Below, piece by piece: positions 34,218-43,925 of a DNA stretch of 64,000 bases. Made by a program: the position numbers and the translations under genes. Position 1 is the first letter of the stretch. Every line of letters starts with the position of its first letter. The stretch is from Natronosalvus vescus. Its GTDB lineage: Archaea > Halobacteriota > Halobacteria > Halobacteriales > Natrialbaceae. The stretch is from positions 1,984,001 through 2,048,000 of the forward strand of contig NZ_CP099546.1 in assembly GCF_023973145.1 (NCBI RefSeq), in the 5' to 3' direction. Under the pieces are notes generated by a model, which was not told the origin of the DNA, did no database searches, and was given only the letters and a program-made list of their open reading frames with translations.

Positions 34218-35936
34218 ATGGACAGAAGGGTGTTACTTTCCACGGTTGGTGCGGGAGCAGTGAGTGCTTTGGCTGGTTGTACCTCAATTTTAGACTCGGA
34301 CACTGAACCCACTGATGACTCGGGTGATGATACGACCGATGATGAGGCATCGGGTCCAACACAAGAAGAGCGCAATGAGAGGTATATCGAGAGAGTGACC
34401 AAGGATGGCAAACTCCTCTATGGGCACAACCTCCATGTGACATCAATCAAAGATATTGCACCAAACTCCGTCACTGTGGAACTAAACATAGCCGTCAATC
34501 CACTTGCAGACTACGACATTCATGCCCACTACATCCCACTCTCTGAAGCGGCAGATGCAGAGTGGAATATCACAAAAACGACAGAGATTGTCCGTACACA
34601 GGGAACGGTGGACTCCCACGATAGTCTCTACGATGATGAGGCACACGAATGGAAGGAAACTGGTACTCTAGCACACTTCCGATACGATATTATAGATGAG
34701 AACCCACCCAAACCCGTCTCGAAAATCACCATCCCACAGGAGAGCTACAAAGATAATTCGTTGCTCCCTTATGTAAATGTGCCAATTGGTGGTGATTATC
34801 ACGTCGGGCCAAGAAGCCCAGTTGGTCGCGTCTTTGATTTCAAATTCGACCTTGATATGGAAATTCCCAAATATGAACCGTTCGTTATCGGGTTCTCCTG
34901 GGAAGACGAGTATAACCACTCTCCACGAGGGGGCGAAATCATCACGCAGACCCAGCAAGCGGCTCGCGTTGGAGAAGAGGAATTCATCTATGCAAGCCGC
35001 TTTGAAGACCAGGGCGACTGGCTCGAGTTCCGAAGGAAACAAACGTGGGATATGTACGAGTGGCCTGACGTAAACCACTCTAGCGTAGAAGAAACCAAAG
35101 ACGGGTATCGAATGAAGACCTGTCGGCTCTCCAGCTTCAGTATCTACTCAGAGCGATACCAGGAGTTCCTCGATGAAATCGAAGAACGAGAGATTCGAGA
35201 TGGAATCTCCATGGGGCATCTTCTCGAAGAAGCCGCCCCTCATTTCACGAGTTCCCCTGTTCAGAATCTCTGGGGTGTTGACGTACAGTTCAGTGAGCAG
35301 GAGCTTTCTGACGCAATCCAAACAGCCCAACAAATCGACGTTGAGACGGAAGGGTCATTGGTGAAGGCTATGTCAAACGCGCCAGAGGTCGTAGAGAACC
35401 CGATTGTCCAAGAAGTCGCCACACAGATTGCCGACGAGTGCGACCGTCGTGGAGCGAGTCCCGTCGAACAGCTACGGTTCATCGTTGATTTCGTCCAGTT
35501 CTTCGACCACAGTTGGGATTTGGGTGGTAACCCCCGAGATGGGGTAGCGTTGGCTCCTGGCACGGCTCACCCCGTGCGGACGTTCTCTCGGACGTATGGT
35601 GATTGTAAGGACTACACAGTGCTGATGAACGCACTCTTACAGCAGGATGTCTTCGATTTCGAGACGCGCATCTTCCGACTCCCCGATATCACTACGTTCA
35701 CTTCGGACACTGGGCGAAGTATAGATGTTGGACACGTCACACCTGCCGTTCGGATGCGTGATATGGGCTTCGAGGATATTAACGAACAGCGACAACTAGG
35801 TAGGCACCCACACGTTCTTGTTCCATACCAGCGGGAGATTGATGGGGAGCAGTACATGTATGTCGAGTCGTCGTTCGGAATGCCGCTCGGATACATCCCG
35901 CCACAGTGGGAAGGACTCAGTGTTCATGTTCTCTAA
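34218..35936 (+). CDS. Secreted lipoprotein with transglutaminase-like domain (paralogue 1)
   Basis: A 572-residue exported protein. The signal is twin-arginine-like (MDRRVLLSTVGAGAVSALAGC) with a lipobox Cys at about residue 21, then an acidic Thr/Asp linker, so it would be anchored outside the cell. The first half is beta-rich and unfamiliar. The C-terminal part (residues about 410-560) has a transglutaminase-like core: Cys in RTYGDCKDYTVLMNALL, His in DVGHVTPAV and an acidic residue in YMYVESSFG (Glu where Asp is usual). ATG 34218 is used; a TTG four codons before is in frame but would weaken the signal. A similar gene lies at 40273. It may be a protease or a cross-linking enzyme. Confidence 0.75.
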   Translation: MDRRVLLSTVGAGAVSALAGCTSILDSDTEPTDDSGDDTTDDEASGPTQEERNERYIERVTKDGKLLYGHNLHVTSIKDIAPNSVTVELNIAVNPLADYDIHAHYIPLSEAADAEWNITKTTEIVRTQGTVDSHDSLYDDEAHEWKETGTLAHFRYDIIDENPPKPVSKITIPQESYKDNSLLPYVNVPIGGDYHVGPRSPVGRVFDFKFDLDMEIPKYEPFVIGFSWEDEYNHSPRGGEIITQTQQAARVGEEEFIYASRFEDQGDWLEFRRKQTWDMYEWPDVNHSSVEETKDGYRMKTCRLSSFSIYSERYQEFLDEIEEREIRDGISMGHLLEEAAPHFTSSPVQNLWGVDVQFSEQELSDAIQTAQQIDVETEGSLVKAMSNAPEVVENPIVQEVATQIADECDRRGASPVEQLRFIVDFVQFFDHSWDLGGNPRDGVALAPGTAHPVRTFSRTYGDCKDYTVLMNALLQQDVFDFETRIFRLPDITTFTSDTGRSIDVGHVTPAVRMRDMGFEDINEQRQLGRHPHVLVPYQREIDGEQYMYVESSFGMPLGYIPPQWEGLSVHVL

Positions 35937-36122
35937 AGTCTGACTGAAATAGAACGTCGGATAGACCGTTGACAGTTGATTCTGGCTCTTCGTCAAGTAT
36001 GCAGATAGATGTTGATCTATAGATTTTACCCCTCCTTTCTCGGTGTAGACACTGTGAAACCCAAGCAGTTGAATTGTATGCCGCCTATTACAATTATCGG
36101 ATAAGTGCCATACACTAGCATC

Positions 36123-36419
36123 ATGGACGATCTGACGGGGTTCCAGCGCGACCTCCTATACGTGATCGCTGGGGCCGAACGACCTTCAGGCCAAGAAGTA
36201 AAGGAAGAATTGGAACAGTACTACAGTAGCGAGATAAATCATGGACGACTGTACCCGAATCTCGATACAGTGGTCAATAAGGAGTTCGTCAAGAAAGGGG
36301 AACTCGATCGCCGAACCAACTATTATGCGATTTCAGAGGCAGGCAGACAGCGGATTCAGGAGCGTCGAGAGTGGGAAGCGCAATACGTCGACACGGAGGG
36401 ACACAAAATCATAGGCTAA
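36123..36419 (+). CDS. PadR-family transcriptional regulator
   Basis: A 98-residue winged-helix repressor of the PadR type, short form. DLTGFQRDLLYVIAGAERPSGQEVKEELEQYYSSEINHGRLYPNLDTVVNKEFVKKGELDRRTNYYAISEAGRQRIQ shows the whole winged helix, including the family's typical GRLYPNLD recognition helix and the wing LDRRTNYYAIS. Haloarchaeal viruses and plasmids often carry such repressors (the phiH1 repressor is one). I chose ATG 36123, because the six codons before it are not part of the domain. Its target is not evident. It is a single gene between a lipoprotein gene and a broken gene. Confidence 0.88.
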   Translation: MDDLTGFQRDLLYVIAGAERPSGQEVKEELEQYYSSEINHGRLYPNLDTVVNKEFVKKGELDRRTNYYAISEAGRQRIQERREWEAQYVDTEGHKIIG

Positions 36420-36425
36420 CATTGT

Positions 36426-36834
36426 TCAGTGAACACCACGGAGTCTAACCTTTCTGGGATTTGTTGCCAGGTACTCGTTGTAGAACCCCTCTGTCTCTCT
36501 GAGGTCGTGACGGATGTTGTGAAGATTGTTCCAGAGGTCGTTACTGTGACTAACCTTCCCTACCAAATGTTGTTCAGCAGCGTCAAGATCGGCATACGTC
36601 GCCTCCGGTTGAACTCCGCAGGATCGTCAGCCAGTCGGTAATCCATGGGGCTTCCCACAGCTTGATGAACGGTCTCAGATCCTCCTCCTTACATTTTTTC
36701 GTGAACCGATCAATCCTCCTGTTCACGCCACCAACCTTACTCTCAAAGGTACTATCTGCAGTTATCTTCACATCAACTAGTCCGAATATCCATGCCGACT
36801 TCATCTTGGCGTCATACTGTTCTTTCTTGCTCAT
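36426..36834 (-). pseudogene. Frameshifted gene, unknown product
   Basis: Two adjoining minus-strand frames look like halves of one gene. The first, from ATG 36834, encodes MSKKEQYDAKMKSAWIF and continues to WITDWLTILR before reading into a stop at 36583. In the next frame, from about 36610 to a TGA at 36426-36428, coding-like sequence resumes as VQPEATYADLDAAEQHLVG then NDLWNNLHNIRHDLRETEGFYNEYLATN. A one-base change near 36605 would join them into about 140 residues. A short open frame of one membrane helix without a start codon lies directly upstream (stop at 36835-36837). No family is recognised. Confidence 0.6.
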
Positions 36835-37031
36835 CTAGACACCATGAGGCTTTGCCTCAAACCCGCCGAGGGAATTGTATCGGTGCAAGACGTACACAGC
36901 CCCCATGAGTAGGGGGACGAATGAGGTGAGCCATGCATAACACCTATGGATCAGTCAGAAGGGGGTGGGTTATCCCGAGATTCGAATACATAGGCACAAA
37001 TTCTTATTTATGTTTAGTTTTGATATGATGC

Positions 37032-38171
37032 ATGCGTGCTTATGAGCTACTCGAAGGGGAAAATCCGGTAGAGAGGGAGATCAGTCCGTTTCCGACCGAG
37101 GAGAAACTAGAACATCTTCTGAATCGAATTCCCTCCCTTCTACTCGACGAACAAATACTCCTGATTGGCCGACAGGTCACTGTTGAAACTGGGACGCTCG
37201 ATTTACTGGGGATTGATAAATATGGGAATGTGGTCGTATTTGAGTTGAAAAAAGGTGAGAGTGGTTCTGGGAGTGCCTCTGAAGCATCTATTCTCAGTCA
37301 GCCCCAGCAGTATGCGCAAGCTCTTCAGTGGTTCACGTATGACGATCTCGATCAGGTCTTTGCAGAATACCGTACGGAATCACATACAAACGACTGGCTA
37401 CCGTCGTCCGGTCTCGAGCAGGAGTCTTTGGCTAATGCATTCAATACTTTCTTTGGAAGACCGGTGAAGCCGGAAAACTTCAATCAATTCCAGCGAATGG
37501 TCATTGTGGCTGAAGAGGTCACTGATCAGACAGCGGCAAACGCACGGTATCTTCGCGACGAAGGGCTGAACCTCCAGTGTGTCGAAGTACAGCGGTTTCG
37601 ACTTTCCAAAAATGAGGGCGAGTCCCCAATACTCGTCGCCTCGACGGTCGTCGATTATGACAACAAGCGGGTGCAACCACGAGGTGATCAAAAACCAAAC
37701 TATGCAACGACCAATGAAGCGATTATCACTCGAGCGTTCGCTCAATTCAAGGATATCACGAAAGCGCCTGATCCCGAAGACCTGTTTCCCAAAGGGTTTG
37801 ATTGCCGCGAACCAAGAATGCGATCACGGCATCCCGGTCATCCAGATCCAGTTCGTTACACACTCCGTGTGAGACCTCTCGAAAGCAATAGCGTGTGGAT
37901 CTCAATTGATATCACTACTCGAGGATTGGATATCAAGGAAGTCAACAAGGACAAATTAGCGGATCATATTCGGACAGCGGAAACACGCTTTGAAGATGCT
38001 GGCTTTGAGGTCAGTCACAAGCGTAATACCTTCAGAGTCGTCGAGAAAGAGTGGCCTATTGATAATTTGTCCGAGATTCGGAATGAGGCGTTCCTCAATG
38101 AGGTTGCAGAACAATATGCAAAACTAGTGAATATTGGCCATGAAGTAATGCTAGATAGTGATTTTCAATGA
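37032..38171 (+). CDS. NucS-like PD-(D/E)XK endonuclease
   Basis: A 379-residue protein whose first 90 residues match the catalytic part of the NucS/EndoMS (DUF91) family: PSLLLDEQILLIGRQVTVETGTLDLLGIDKYGNVVVFELKKGE. The catalytic residues are Asp57 and Glu71-x-Lys73, with a conserved Gln further on (SQPQQYAQALQW). Unlike true NucS, which carries an N-terminal dimerisation domain, the nuclease domain here comes first. A different C-terminal domain of about 200 residues follows (VRYTLRVRPLESNSVWISIDITTRGLD). Mismatch cleavage by EndoMS cannot be assumed. It sits in the accessory region alone, so a defence role is possible. Confidence 0.75.
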   Translation: MRAYELLEGENPVEREISPFPTEEKLEHLLNRIPSLLLDEQILLIGRQVTVETGTLDLLGIDKYGNVVVFELKKGESGSGSASEASILSQPQQYAQALQWFTYDDLDQVFAEYRTESHTNDWLPSSGLEQESLANAFNTFFGRPVKPENFNQFQRMVIVAEEVTDQTAANARYLRDEGLNLQCVEVQRFRLSKNEGESPILVASTVVDYDNKRVQPRGDQKPNYATTNEAIITRAFAQFKDITKAPDPEDLFPKGFDCREPRMRSRHPGHPDPVRYTLRVRPLESNSVWISIDITTRGLDIKEVNKDKLADHIRTAETRFEDAGFEVSHKRNTFRVVEKEWPIDNLSEIRNEAFLNEVAEQYAKLVNIGHEVMLDSDFQ

Positions 38172-38520
38172 TACAGCAAACTACTTCGGCAGCAGTCAAT
38201 TTCACCGAGAGCCAGACTCTGGGGCAGAAGGCTCAGCACTGTGAGTGAGTTGGATCCGATCTAAACAACGTCAAGGCGTTCCGGGTCGCTTATTGTGTTT
38301 GGTACTCGGGCTGCAACTCGTCTCGTCGCTCTTCGGTAAGTTAGCTGGTGTTAAACGGGTAGTTCATTCGCGCTCATACGAAATGAATCGAGCCACCGAG
38401 CTGCATACGTCCTCTGTATCCAGCAGGCTGTTCCTATCACCGATTGAGGAGTTCAACAGACCCCTAAATAGAGTCTCTGTGGAAATTGAACGAGATTCCT
38501 GACTTTTTCCATTTGACAGC
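38172..38520. other. Gap without a clear gene
   Basis: A 349-bp gap between two convergent nuclease-like genes. The minus strand holds short stretches that look coding (GDRNSLLDTEDVCSSVARFISYERE) but with stops. This may be the remains of a gene or mobile element that I cannot identify. Confidence 0.35.
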
Positions 38521-39930
38521 TCAGACCAATTCGAGGGGTTCGGTGTCGATTGAAACCGTGTTGTCGATTTCTTGACTTGCCATATAGATGTTCTTCAGCC
38601 TCTCTTGATGGAGAATCACAACCCCCTTCTCTTCAAAGTCTTCTACAACCTCTTCGTTCAGACTCTCTGGTGACTGTGGTGTAGCAATACATGGTGTAAG
38701 CATACGGATCGGGATTGATTCTGACTTTTCAAATACATACTCTTGTACGCTATCGAGAGCATTTGCGGCTATTGCTTGGCTTCGGTCAAGAAGCGACTGT
38801 TTCTCCGAGATCCCGGCATTTGTACATTCGACGAATAGAATCTCGGAACTATCTGGTGCATACGCAATTATGTCGATTTCCTGGTATCCTCGGCTGGAAT
38901 CTTCATGTGACCAATTTGGAATATTGTACTTCCCTTCTCCGTACATTTGAACCTGATACCCCGCTGTACTCAAGAGATTGAGAACGGCAAACTCAAAGGC
39001 ATCTGGTTCCTCCCCCTCAAGATAACTGACCATCTTATCTCTCTGGTCGTATTCGTTCAGAATCTGAAAGCGTGGATTTGCCTGCAGAACGTCGATTGGC
39101 GTATATCTAATCATATCCAACAACTCGTCGTCGAGATACAGGTTCACGTAAATGTGTTCAATGTCATCTAACTCGAGATGCTGAGAAAATTTGAGACGGC
39201 CATCATCCACCGTTTCCAGTCTATCGGCGTCAATATCAATTCGGCTCCCTTTGTGCTGCCCATATGGTCGTTGTGGTAGTAAGCTAACGAAGAAGTCATC
39301 TACAAGCGGTTCAGGAAGAACGATTCTTAACCGATCGTCTGCAAGACTGTAATCAATACGAGGATCCGCAAACAGCAGGATCTTTGGGTCATCTGCCCTC
39401 TTTGCAAATACGTATTCGAAGTAATAGTCTTGGCACCGACCTGTATCATAATATGGTTCTACTGCTCTTTTTAGTAGGTCGTCGACCTCTTTTCGTTTAG
39501 TCGAGTACTGGTTCTCTTGTACTTCTGAAAGGGGGATATCAACTACGGTGTTTATCTCTGTTACTGGTCTATCTTCATGAACACGTGATTCCTCCAAACT
39601 CGTCTGAAAGTACCCACTCGTATTGTGTGAATGAATCTCCGTATCCAATTCGATGGTTTCGTCTGTAGTTTGAATATTACCTTCAACAATCTCCTCAAGA
39701 AGTTCGAATGGCGAAGAGGTTACGACCTCGTGGATCGTAAAACAACTTTCACAGTATCGAACCTCACTCTTTTCCTTTTGGGATTCAGATGAAAAAACCA
39801 ACTCACCACTGGGAATCTGTGTCCCGTCATCAAGTTCTATCGTTGCAATTCGGAGAGTAGCAGATTTCCAAATCCCATCGAACAACTCACGGTAATAACC
39901 AATCTCATCTGGGGATTCAATATAGGTCAT
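38521..39930 (-). CDS. Large protein with C-terminal restriction-endonuclease-like fold
   Basis: A 469-residue soluble protein. The first 300 residues are mixed alpha/beta and unrecognised; one Cys pair (RYCESC) near residue 60 stands out. The C-terminal part has the order of a PD-(D/E)XK fold. FEFAVLNLLSTAGYQVQMYGEGK forms the first helix (Glu), RGYQEIDIIAY the Asp strand, and EILFVECTNAG the next strand. The last motif reads Glu-x-Thr instead of Glu-x-Lys, so activity is uncertain. Helices and a last strand follow (GVVILHQERLKNI). It starts at ATG 39930 and lies alone. Confidence 0.6.
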   Translation of the reverse strand: MTYIESPDEIGYYRELFDGIWKSATLRIATIELDDGTQIPSGELVFSSESQKEKSEVRYCESCFTIHEVVTSSPFELLEEIVEGNIQTTDETIELDTEIHSHNTSGYFQTSLEESRVHEDRPVTEINTVVDIPLSEVQENQYSTKRKEVDDLLKRAVEPYYDTGRCQDYYFEYVFAKRADDPKILLFADPRIDYSLADDRLRIVLPEPLVDDFFVSLLPQRPYGQHKGSRIDIDADRLETVDDGRLKFSQHLELDDIEHIYVNLYLDDELLDMIRYTPIDVLQANPRFQILNEYDQRDKMVSYLEGEEPDAFEFAVLNLLSTAGYQVQMYGEGKYNIPNWSHEDSSRGYQEIDIIAYAPDSSEILFVECTNAGISEKQSLLDRSQAIAANALDSVQEYVFEKSESIPIRMLTPCIATPQSPESLNEEVVEDFEEKGVVILHQERLKNIYMASQEIDNTVSIDTEPLELV

Positions 39931-40044
39931 CAGTTAGTCTCCTGGTTCGACACCCTATGAAACTTCAGTTTCTTGAATATTGACCAGGGATAGGATGTAC
40001 CAAGCGGTAAACTCTGGATGTTCAGATTTGACGAATCGGTTCTC

Positions 40045-40185
40045 TCAGACTGAGATTTCGGTGATGCTGCCTCCCACACCATGCGTTCCTTTACGGATTG
40101 TGTCGATGGTTTCTGCTGAAATCATCTTGACGGCGCTCTTGACCGTTCCCAACAGATGGGTCTCTTGGAACACTCTCTCCTCCAC
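40045..40185 (-). CDS. Possible small protein or gene fragment (46 residues)
   Basis: A short minus-strand frame starts at GTG 40185 and ends at 40045. It encodes EERVFQETHLLGTVKSAVKM then ISAETIDTIRKGTHGVGGSITEISV. Codon use looks like coding sequence, but the length and GTG start make it doubtful, and it may be the remains of a longer gene. The rest of the 342-bp gap (39931-40272) shows nothing recognisable. Confidence 0.3.
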   Translation of the reverse strand: MEERVFQETHLLGTVKSAVKMISAETIDTIRKGTHGVGGSITEISV

Positions 40186-40272
40186 AGATCATTTTCGGGT
40201 GAACCTGCAGCGTGGATTCCGAAAAACCTTGTCAAAGAAATGTTTACATATTATCTATTCTTTGGAGGAATC

Positions 40273-41631
40273 ATGCCAAGTTTCACGTCACGGCGTGCAT
40301 TTCTTTCAACTGCCCTCATCGGAACACTCGCGGGTTGTGCGGAATATTTTGGAGATGAAGAAGAGGGAACAACCGCCAACACCAATACCGACATGGCTGC
40401 CGAGACTGATGTTTCTCAACCACAGACATTAACAGACGAGGCTCGTAAACACACAATCTCCGTTGATACAGAACCTTTCGAAGACACCGGTATTGGTTTT
40501 GAGTTGCCAGCATCGCACGTTCGAAAGTATAGTTACGAGTCCATTGAGGTTCGAATTGAACCAGATTCCCCTCTCCTTGGATTGCTCGAGAGTGAGACAG
40601 AGTATGTAATTGAAGCACTCATTCTCGATTATTCTACAGGGGAAGAAGTTGGGCATGGAGAGTCTGAAAAGTTCGTTCCAAGCGAGCTGAACGAACCAAC
40701 TCATGTAGCTGTGGAGACGGTGTTCTATGTACCCATCCCGGAAAACGTGGTTACTTACTATCTGGTGTATCGAGAAGCATCACATCCACCAACAGTTGGT
40801 CGGTTTTTAGGTGAGCCGCTGATGGCCACAAACCCATTTCGAGTTACTGAAGAGGGTATCGAACAGGCAACCCCAGAACATGAGCGGGAAAGTAAGACCA
40901 TCGACTACAGAGATCTCTCCACACAAGAGTATCACCCTCCAACAGGAACCTATTCACGGATAAACGTTGAGGGTGGGTATCTCGTCTATTTCTCACCGGA
41001 GACACCATCTTGGGCACCGAAAATCCAGTCAGAAATGCCGTTCTACATCCCCAAGATGACTTACGACAAGTGGAAGAACCAAGACCGCCCCCGAGTCCCA
41101 GAAAGTGCAGCAGAGCGGACACGCTACATCACAGAGTCGTTTGAAATTGGAATGGGTAACCATATTGCAAATATTATTAATAACTCAGGATTCCAGCAGG
41201 GTGTTCGTTCACCGGAGGAACTGCTCGAATACATCAGTACCTTTGTTCAAAGTCTTCCGTATGCTCTTGACTCAATCAGTACGGGATATGCAGATTATTC
41301 GCGGTACGCTTCTGAGACTTTAGTAGACGCCCAGGGAGATTGTGTAGATACGTCGATTCTATTAGCAGTGGCCATACTCGGTGGCCCATTGATGGCAGAC
41401 GTAGGATTGTTTTCGTACGACTCAGATGCAACGGGTGCAGATGCAGGTCATATTGCTGTTGCTGTAAATCCAGAGAACTTTTCGTTAGATGGGCCAACTT
41501 TCAATACCGGTTCGGGAAGATACCATTATATCGAACCAACTGCGTTTTGGCGGCCTGGTGAAGTTCCTTCTCAGCTCCGTTTTGACCAGGGAGCCTTCCA
41601 CGAGATTCAAGAACCGGAAGGTGGGTTTTAG
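40273..41631 (+). CDS. Secreted lipoprotein with transglutaminase-like domain (paralogue 2)
   Basis: A 452-residue exported lipoprotein. The N-terminus MPSFTSRRAFLSTALIGTLAGC is a twin-arginine signal with a lipobox Cys at residue 22, then an acidic/Thr linker. The C-terminal 150 residues repeat the layout of the gene at 34218: Cys in DAQGDCVDTSILLAVAILGG, His in ADAGHIAVAVN and Glu in YHYIEPTA. The first half is beta-rich. A clear ribosome-binding site (GGAGG at 40264-40268, spacing 4) precedes the ATG at 40273, which decides against the earlier ATG at 40156. A piece of coding-like sequence after the stop (41632-41758, VGFEVLWNVNLTEPD) is in another frame and may be a fragment. Confidence 0.72.
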   Translation: MPSFTSRRAFLSTALIGTLAGCAEYFGDEEEGTTANTNTDMAAETDVSQPQTLTDEARKHTISVDTEPFEDTGIGFELPASHVRKYSYESIEVRIEPDSPLLGLLESETEYVIEALILDYSTGEEVGHGESEKFVPSELNEPTHVAVETVFYVPIPENVVTYYLVYREASHPPTVGRFLGEPLMATNPFRVTEEGIEQATPEHERESKTIDYRDLSTQEYHPPTGTYSRINVEGGYLVYFSPETPSWAPKIQSEMPFYIPKMTYDKWKNQDRPRVPESAAERTRYITESFEIGMGNHIANIINNSGFQQGVRSPEELLEYISTFVQSLPYALDSISTGYADYSRYASETLVDAQGDCVDTSILLAVAILGGPLMADVGLFSYDSDATGADAGHIAVAVNPENFSLDGPTFNTGSGRYHYIEPTAFWRPGEVPSQLRFDQGAFHEIQEPEGGF

Positions 41632-41870
41632 ACTCCACAAGGGTGTCGGCTTCGAGGTACTGTGGAACGTCAATCTGACTGAACCAGATGTTCGCATTGT
41701 CCCAGTTGCGGTGTTGATTGTCCGAGGCGCGGGACAGACTAGTGAAATCCGGTTTTAGTGAGTATTTTGGGCGTGATTAGTGATTCACTGGGTATGTGAA
41801 ATGCAATCGATACGCAGCAAATCTTCGACTCCTTCAGTACATATCTCGGTATGCAACTAGCCACTGCCCT

Positions 41871-42485
41871 CTACCGCTGATCGTCAAATTCTTTCGCTGC
41901 CTTTTCAATGTCATCACTCCATATCTTAGAAACCGACTCGGTTCTTTCTGGGTTTATATGTTTCATGCTGATAGATGAATTTGGCTCGGGTTCGGCAGGG
42001 GTTTTCTTCGGCTTCGTTTTACTGTCGTTGCTAGTACCTGCTTCGGTTGCCGTCTCAGACGGAAATAGATCCTCGAGAAGGCTTTTGCCCTCGCTTTTCA
42101 ACAATTTCACCAGTTCCAGTCCGTTTACAGTCTCTACATCGAGATCTTCCGCTAATTTTCTCGCCTGTCGCGTATAATTCCCCGTTGTAACGATAGCAAC
42201 CGTATTGACGCTCTCTTCCTGGTCATACAACGTTCTGTACTCACGAATCTTCTGGCTCCCTATCTTATTTCCGTGTGAGTACTTCTTCGTCTGTATCAGC
42301 TGTGTTCTTTTAAACGGGTCTTCCTTCGATGCGATAACGTCAATTCCTCGGTCTCCACTTCCTTTCACCACCTCCGTATCATATCCCATCTCGCTCCAAA
42401 GATTCCCTACTAATCTCTCAAATTCATACGGACTCATCGACAATAATTTCGTTAAAACTGTTACATTATCGGGAACAGATCTCAT
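41871..42485 (-). CDS. Mrr-type restriction endonuclease
   Basis: A 204-residue protein of the Mrr_cat type, a PD-(D/E)XK nuclease fold that cuts foreign, often methylated, DNA. SPYEFERLVGNLWSEMGYDTEVV gives the first helix with Glu21/Glu23. GSGDRGIDVIA holds Asp49 and TQLIQTKKY holds Gln65-x-Lys67, the Mrr variant of Glu-x-Lys. VAIVTTGNYTRQARKLAEDLDVETVNGLELVKLL completes the fold. The acidic C-terminal tail of about 60 residues has low complexity. ATG 42485 fits the start of the fold better than an upstream one. No modification gene is next to it, so it would act as a stand-alone type IV-like enzyme or serve another system nearby. Confidence 0.85.
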   Translation of the reverse strand: MRSVPDNVTVLTKLLSMSPYEFERLVGNLWSEMGYDTEVVKGSGDRGIDVIASKEDPFKRTQLIQTKKYSHGNKIGSQKIREYRTLYDQEESVNTVAIVTTGNYTRQARKLAEDLDVETVNGLELVKLLKSEGKSLLEDLFPSETATEAGTSNDSKTKPKKTPAEPEPNSSISMKHINPERTESVSKIWSDDIEKAAKEFDDQR

Positions 42486-42678
42486 TCTCCTATACGAATA
42501 TGTCCTACAGAACAAAACTATAAATCAGTTACTTGGAAGTTCACCACTACGAGTGAGGAAGGCTACTCGGATCTCGGAACGTGCTGCTGATTTCTCGCGG
42601 ACTCTCGGCTTTCATCTGCGTCCATGAACACGACCTGAGGTCAAGCGGGCTACGATCTGGAAAACGAGTTCCTACGGT

Positions 42679-43734
42679 TCAATTGAAGTGTTCGTTGATC
42701 TCGTCTTCACTCACTTCCGCCACCACCTGCACCCGATCGTCGTCGGTCACAATATCAAGCACTTCGCCGGTGTCGCTGGGCATGAGTTCTTCGCGAAGTT
42801 CGTCCTCAGAGGGCACTTCGCCTTCGGGATACAACGCCGCGAACCGCGCTGCTGCCGTGTCACCGCCGACACCATCCTCGGAATCGGGAAGCACCAATGT
42901 TCCGATGAAACTATTCACGCTCTCGAATATTGGATTGTCCTCGATGTTTAGTGTGTCTTCATCCTCCTCTTCACCAGCCTGCAAGTCCTCTTCTTCAAGG
43001 CCTTCAACACGCCAGAAACCTGTTGCCATATCCGCTGGGCCAGTACTCTCAAAGAGCCACTCACCGTCTTCATCGTCCACAATGCGCCCCACTTCGTTAA
43101 TTCGGTTGTCGAGGGCATCGTCAAGGTTGCTGACGGCTTCCTCGTGATCCTCAACACTCTCTGGGGATATGGCAGCCACGATGGCATCCTCAGAAACGGC
43201 GTATGCGAGTTCCTCCGTGCCTCCACCCGCTTGCCCTTCAAACACAGTGAAGCCATTGGCCTCACGCTCGTCGAACCCCTCAGCGTACTCGTTTGTGAAC
43301 ACCTCGGGATCGTACTCTCCATGGAACACAAACGTACCCTCGGTCATTGTGAGTGCCTCAGTCGCCATGCCATCTGGTTCATTCTCGCTACCGAGCGTAC
43401 CGTGCCAGGGGTAGTCCCACAATCCAAAGTAGAACCATAATGCCGTTACCATGAACCCGTACCCTGGAAGGGTGAGCAAAACGTCCTCGACATCCTCCGT
43501 GGGTTCATCGTCTTCTTCGTCGTCGGCCTCGTGAAGATGCCGGATATTGAGGTGACCAAACAGTACGAAGTCGTTCGTGCGCGGGTCGTCCGGCGGCCAC
43601 GCACTGTACGCAGGAATGTCGTACGCGGAAAATTCGGTGGCTTGCTCTGCGTCGGGGTTGCTCCCAAGACAGCCTGCAAACGCTAGTCCGCTTGCTGCAA
43701 TGGTACTCGCCTGGATGAAGTGCCGACGTTCCAT
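42679..43734 (-). CDS. Secreted acidic lipoprotein, unknown function
   Basis: A 351-residue exported protein. The N-terminus MERRHFIQASTIAASGLAFAGC has the twin Arg and a lipobox Cys at about residue 22. The mature part is very acidic and strand-rich, with two Glu/Asp stretches (EADDEEDDEPTEDVED and GEEEDEDTLNIED). Proteins of this build are common on haloarchaeal cell surfaces, and several large families have no known role. No enzyme motif is visible. It stands alone on the minus strand and may be anchored beside the two transglutaminase-like lipoproteins upstream, but no operon links them. Confidence 0.7.
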   Translation of the reverse strand: MERRHFIQASTIAASGLAFAGCLGSNPDAEQATEFSAYDIPAYSAWPPDDPRTNDFVLFGHLNIRHLHEADDEEDDEPTEDVEDVLLTLPGYGFMVTALWFYFGLWDYPWHGTLGSENEPDGMATEALTMTEGTFVFHGEYDPEVFTNEYAEGFDEREANGFTVFEGQAGGGTEELAYAVSEDAIVAAISPESVEDHEEAVSNLDDALDNRINEVGRIVDDEDGEWLFESTGPADMATGFWRVEGLEEEDLQAGEEEDEDTLNIEDNPIFESVNSFIGTLVLPDSEDGVGGDTAAARFAALYPEGEVPSEDELREELMPSDTGEVLDIVTDDDRVQVVAEVSEDEINEHFN

Positions 43735-43925
43735 ATGCTCCTGTCCACGGATCTACATATAAATGGGAGGCCGTCCGCACACTAATCTGTCATAGACTGC
43801 CATTGATATAGGTGCTATTCGTGTAAAACGGCCATTCGAGGCGACCACCATTCGTTCTTGAGGAATTTCTACAGGAAAAAGAGTTTCCACCTCAATTTAT
43901 CAATTACCTATACTTAGTATGGAAT

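Noticed and set aside
38245-38502. An 85-codon plus-strand frame in the gap between two nuclease genes
   Set aside because: No domain, poor codon character and a minus-strand remnant looks at least as likely; I could not decide, so it is only noted in the gap.
41489-41758. An 89-codon frame overlapping the end of the second lipoprotein gene
   Set aside because: Its first half is antisense-like shadow in another frame of the lipoprotein gene; only the last 40 codons look coding, so at most it is a fragment.
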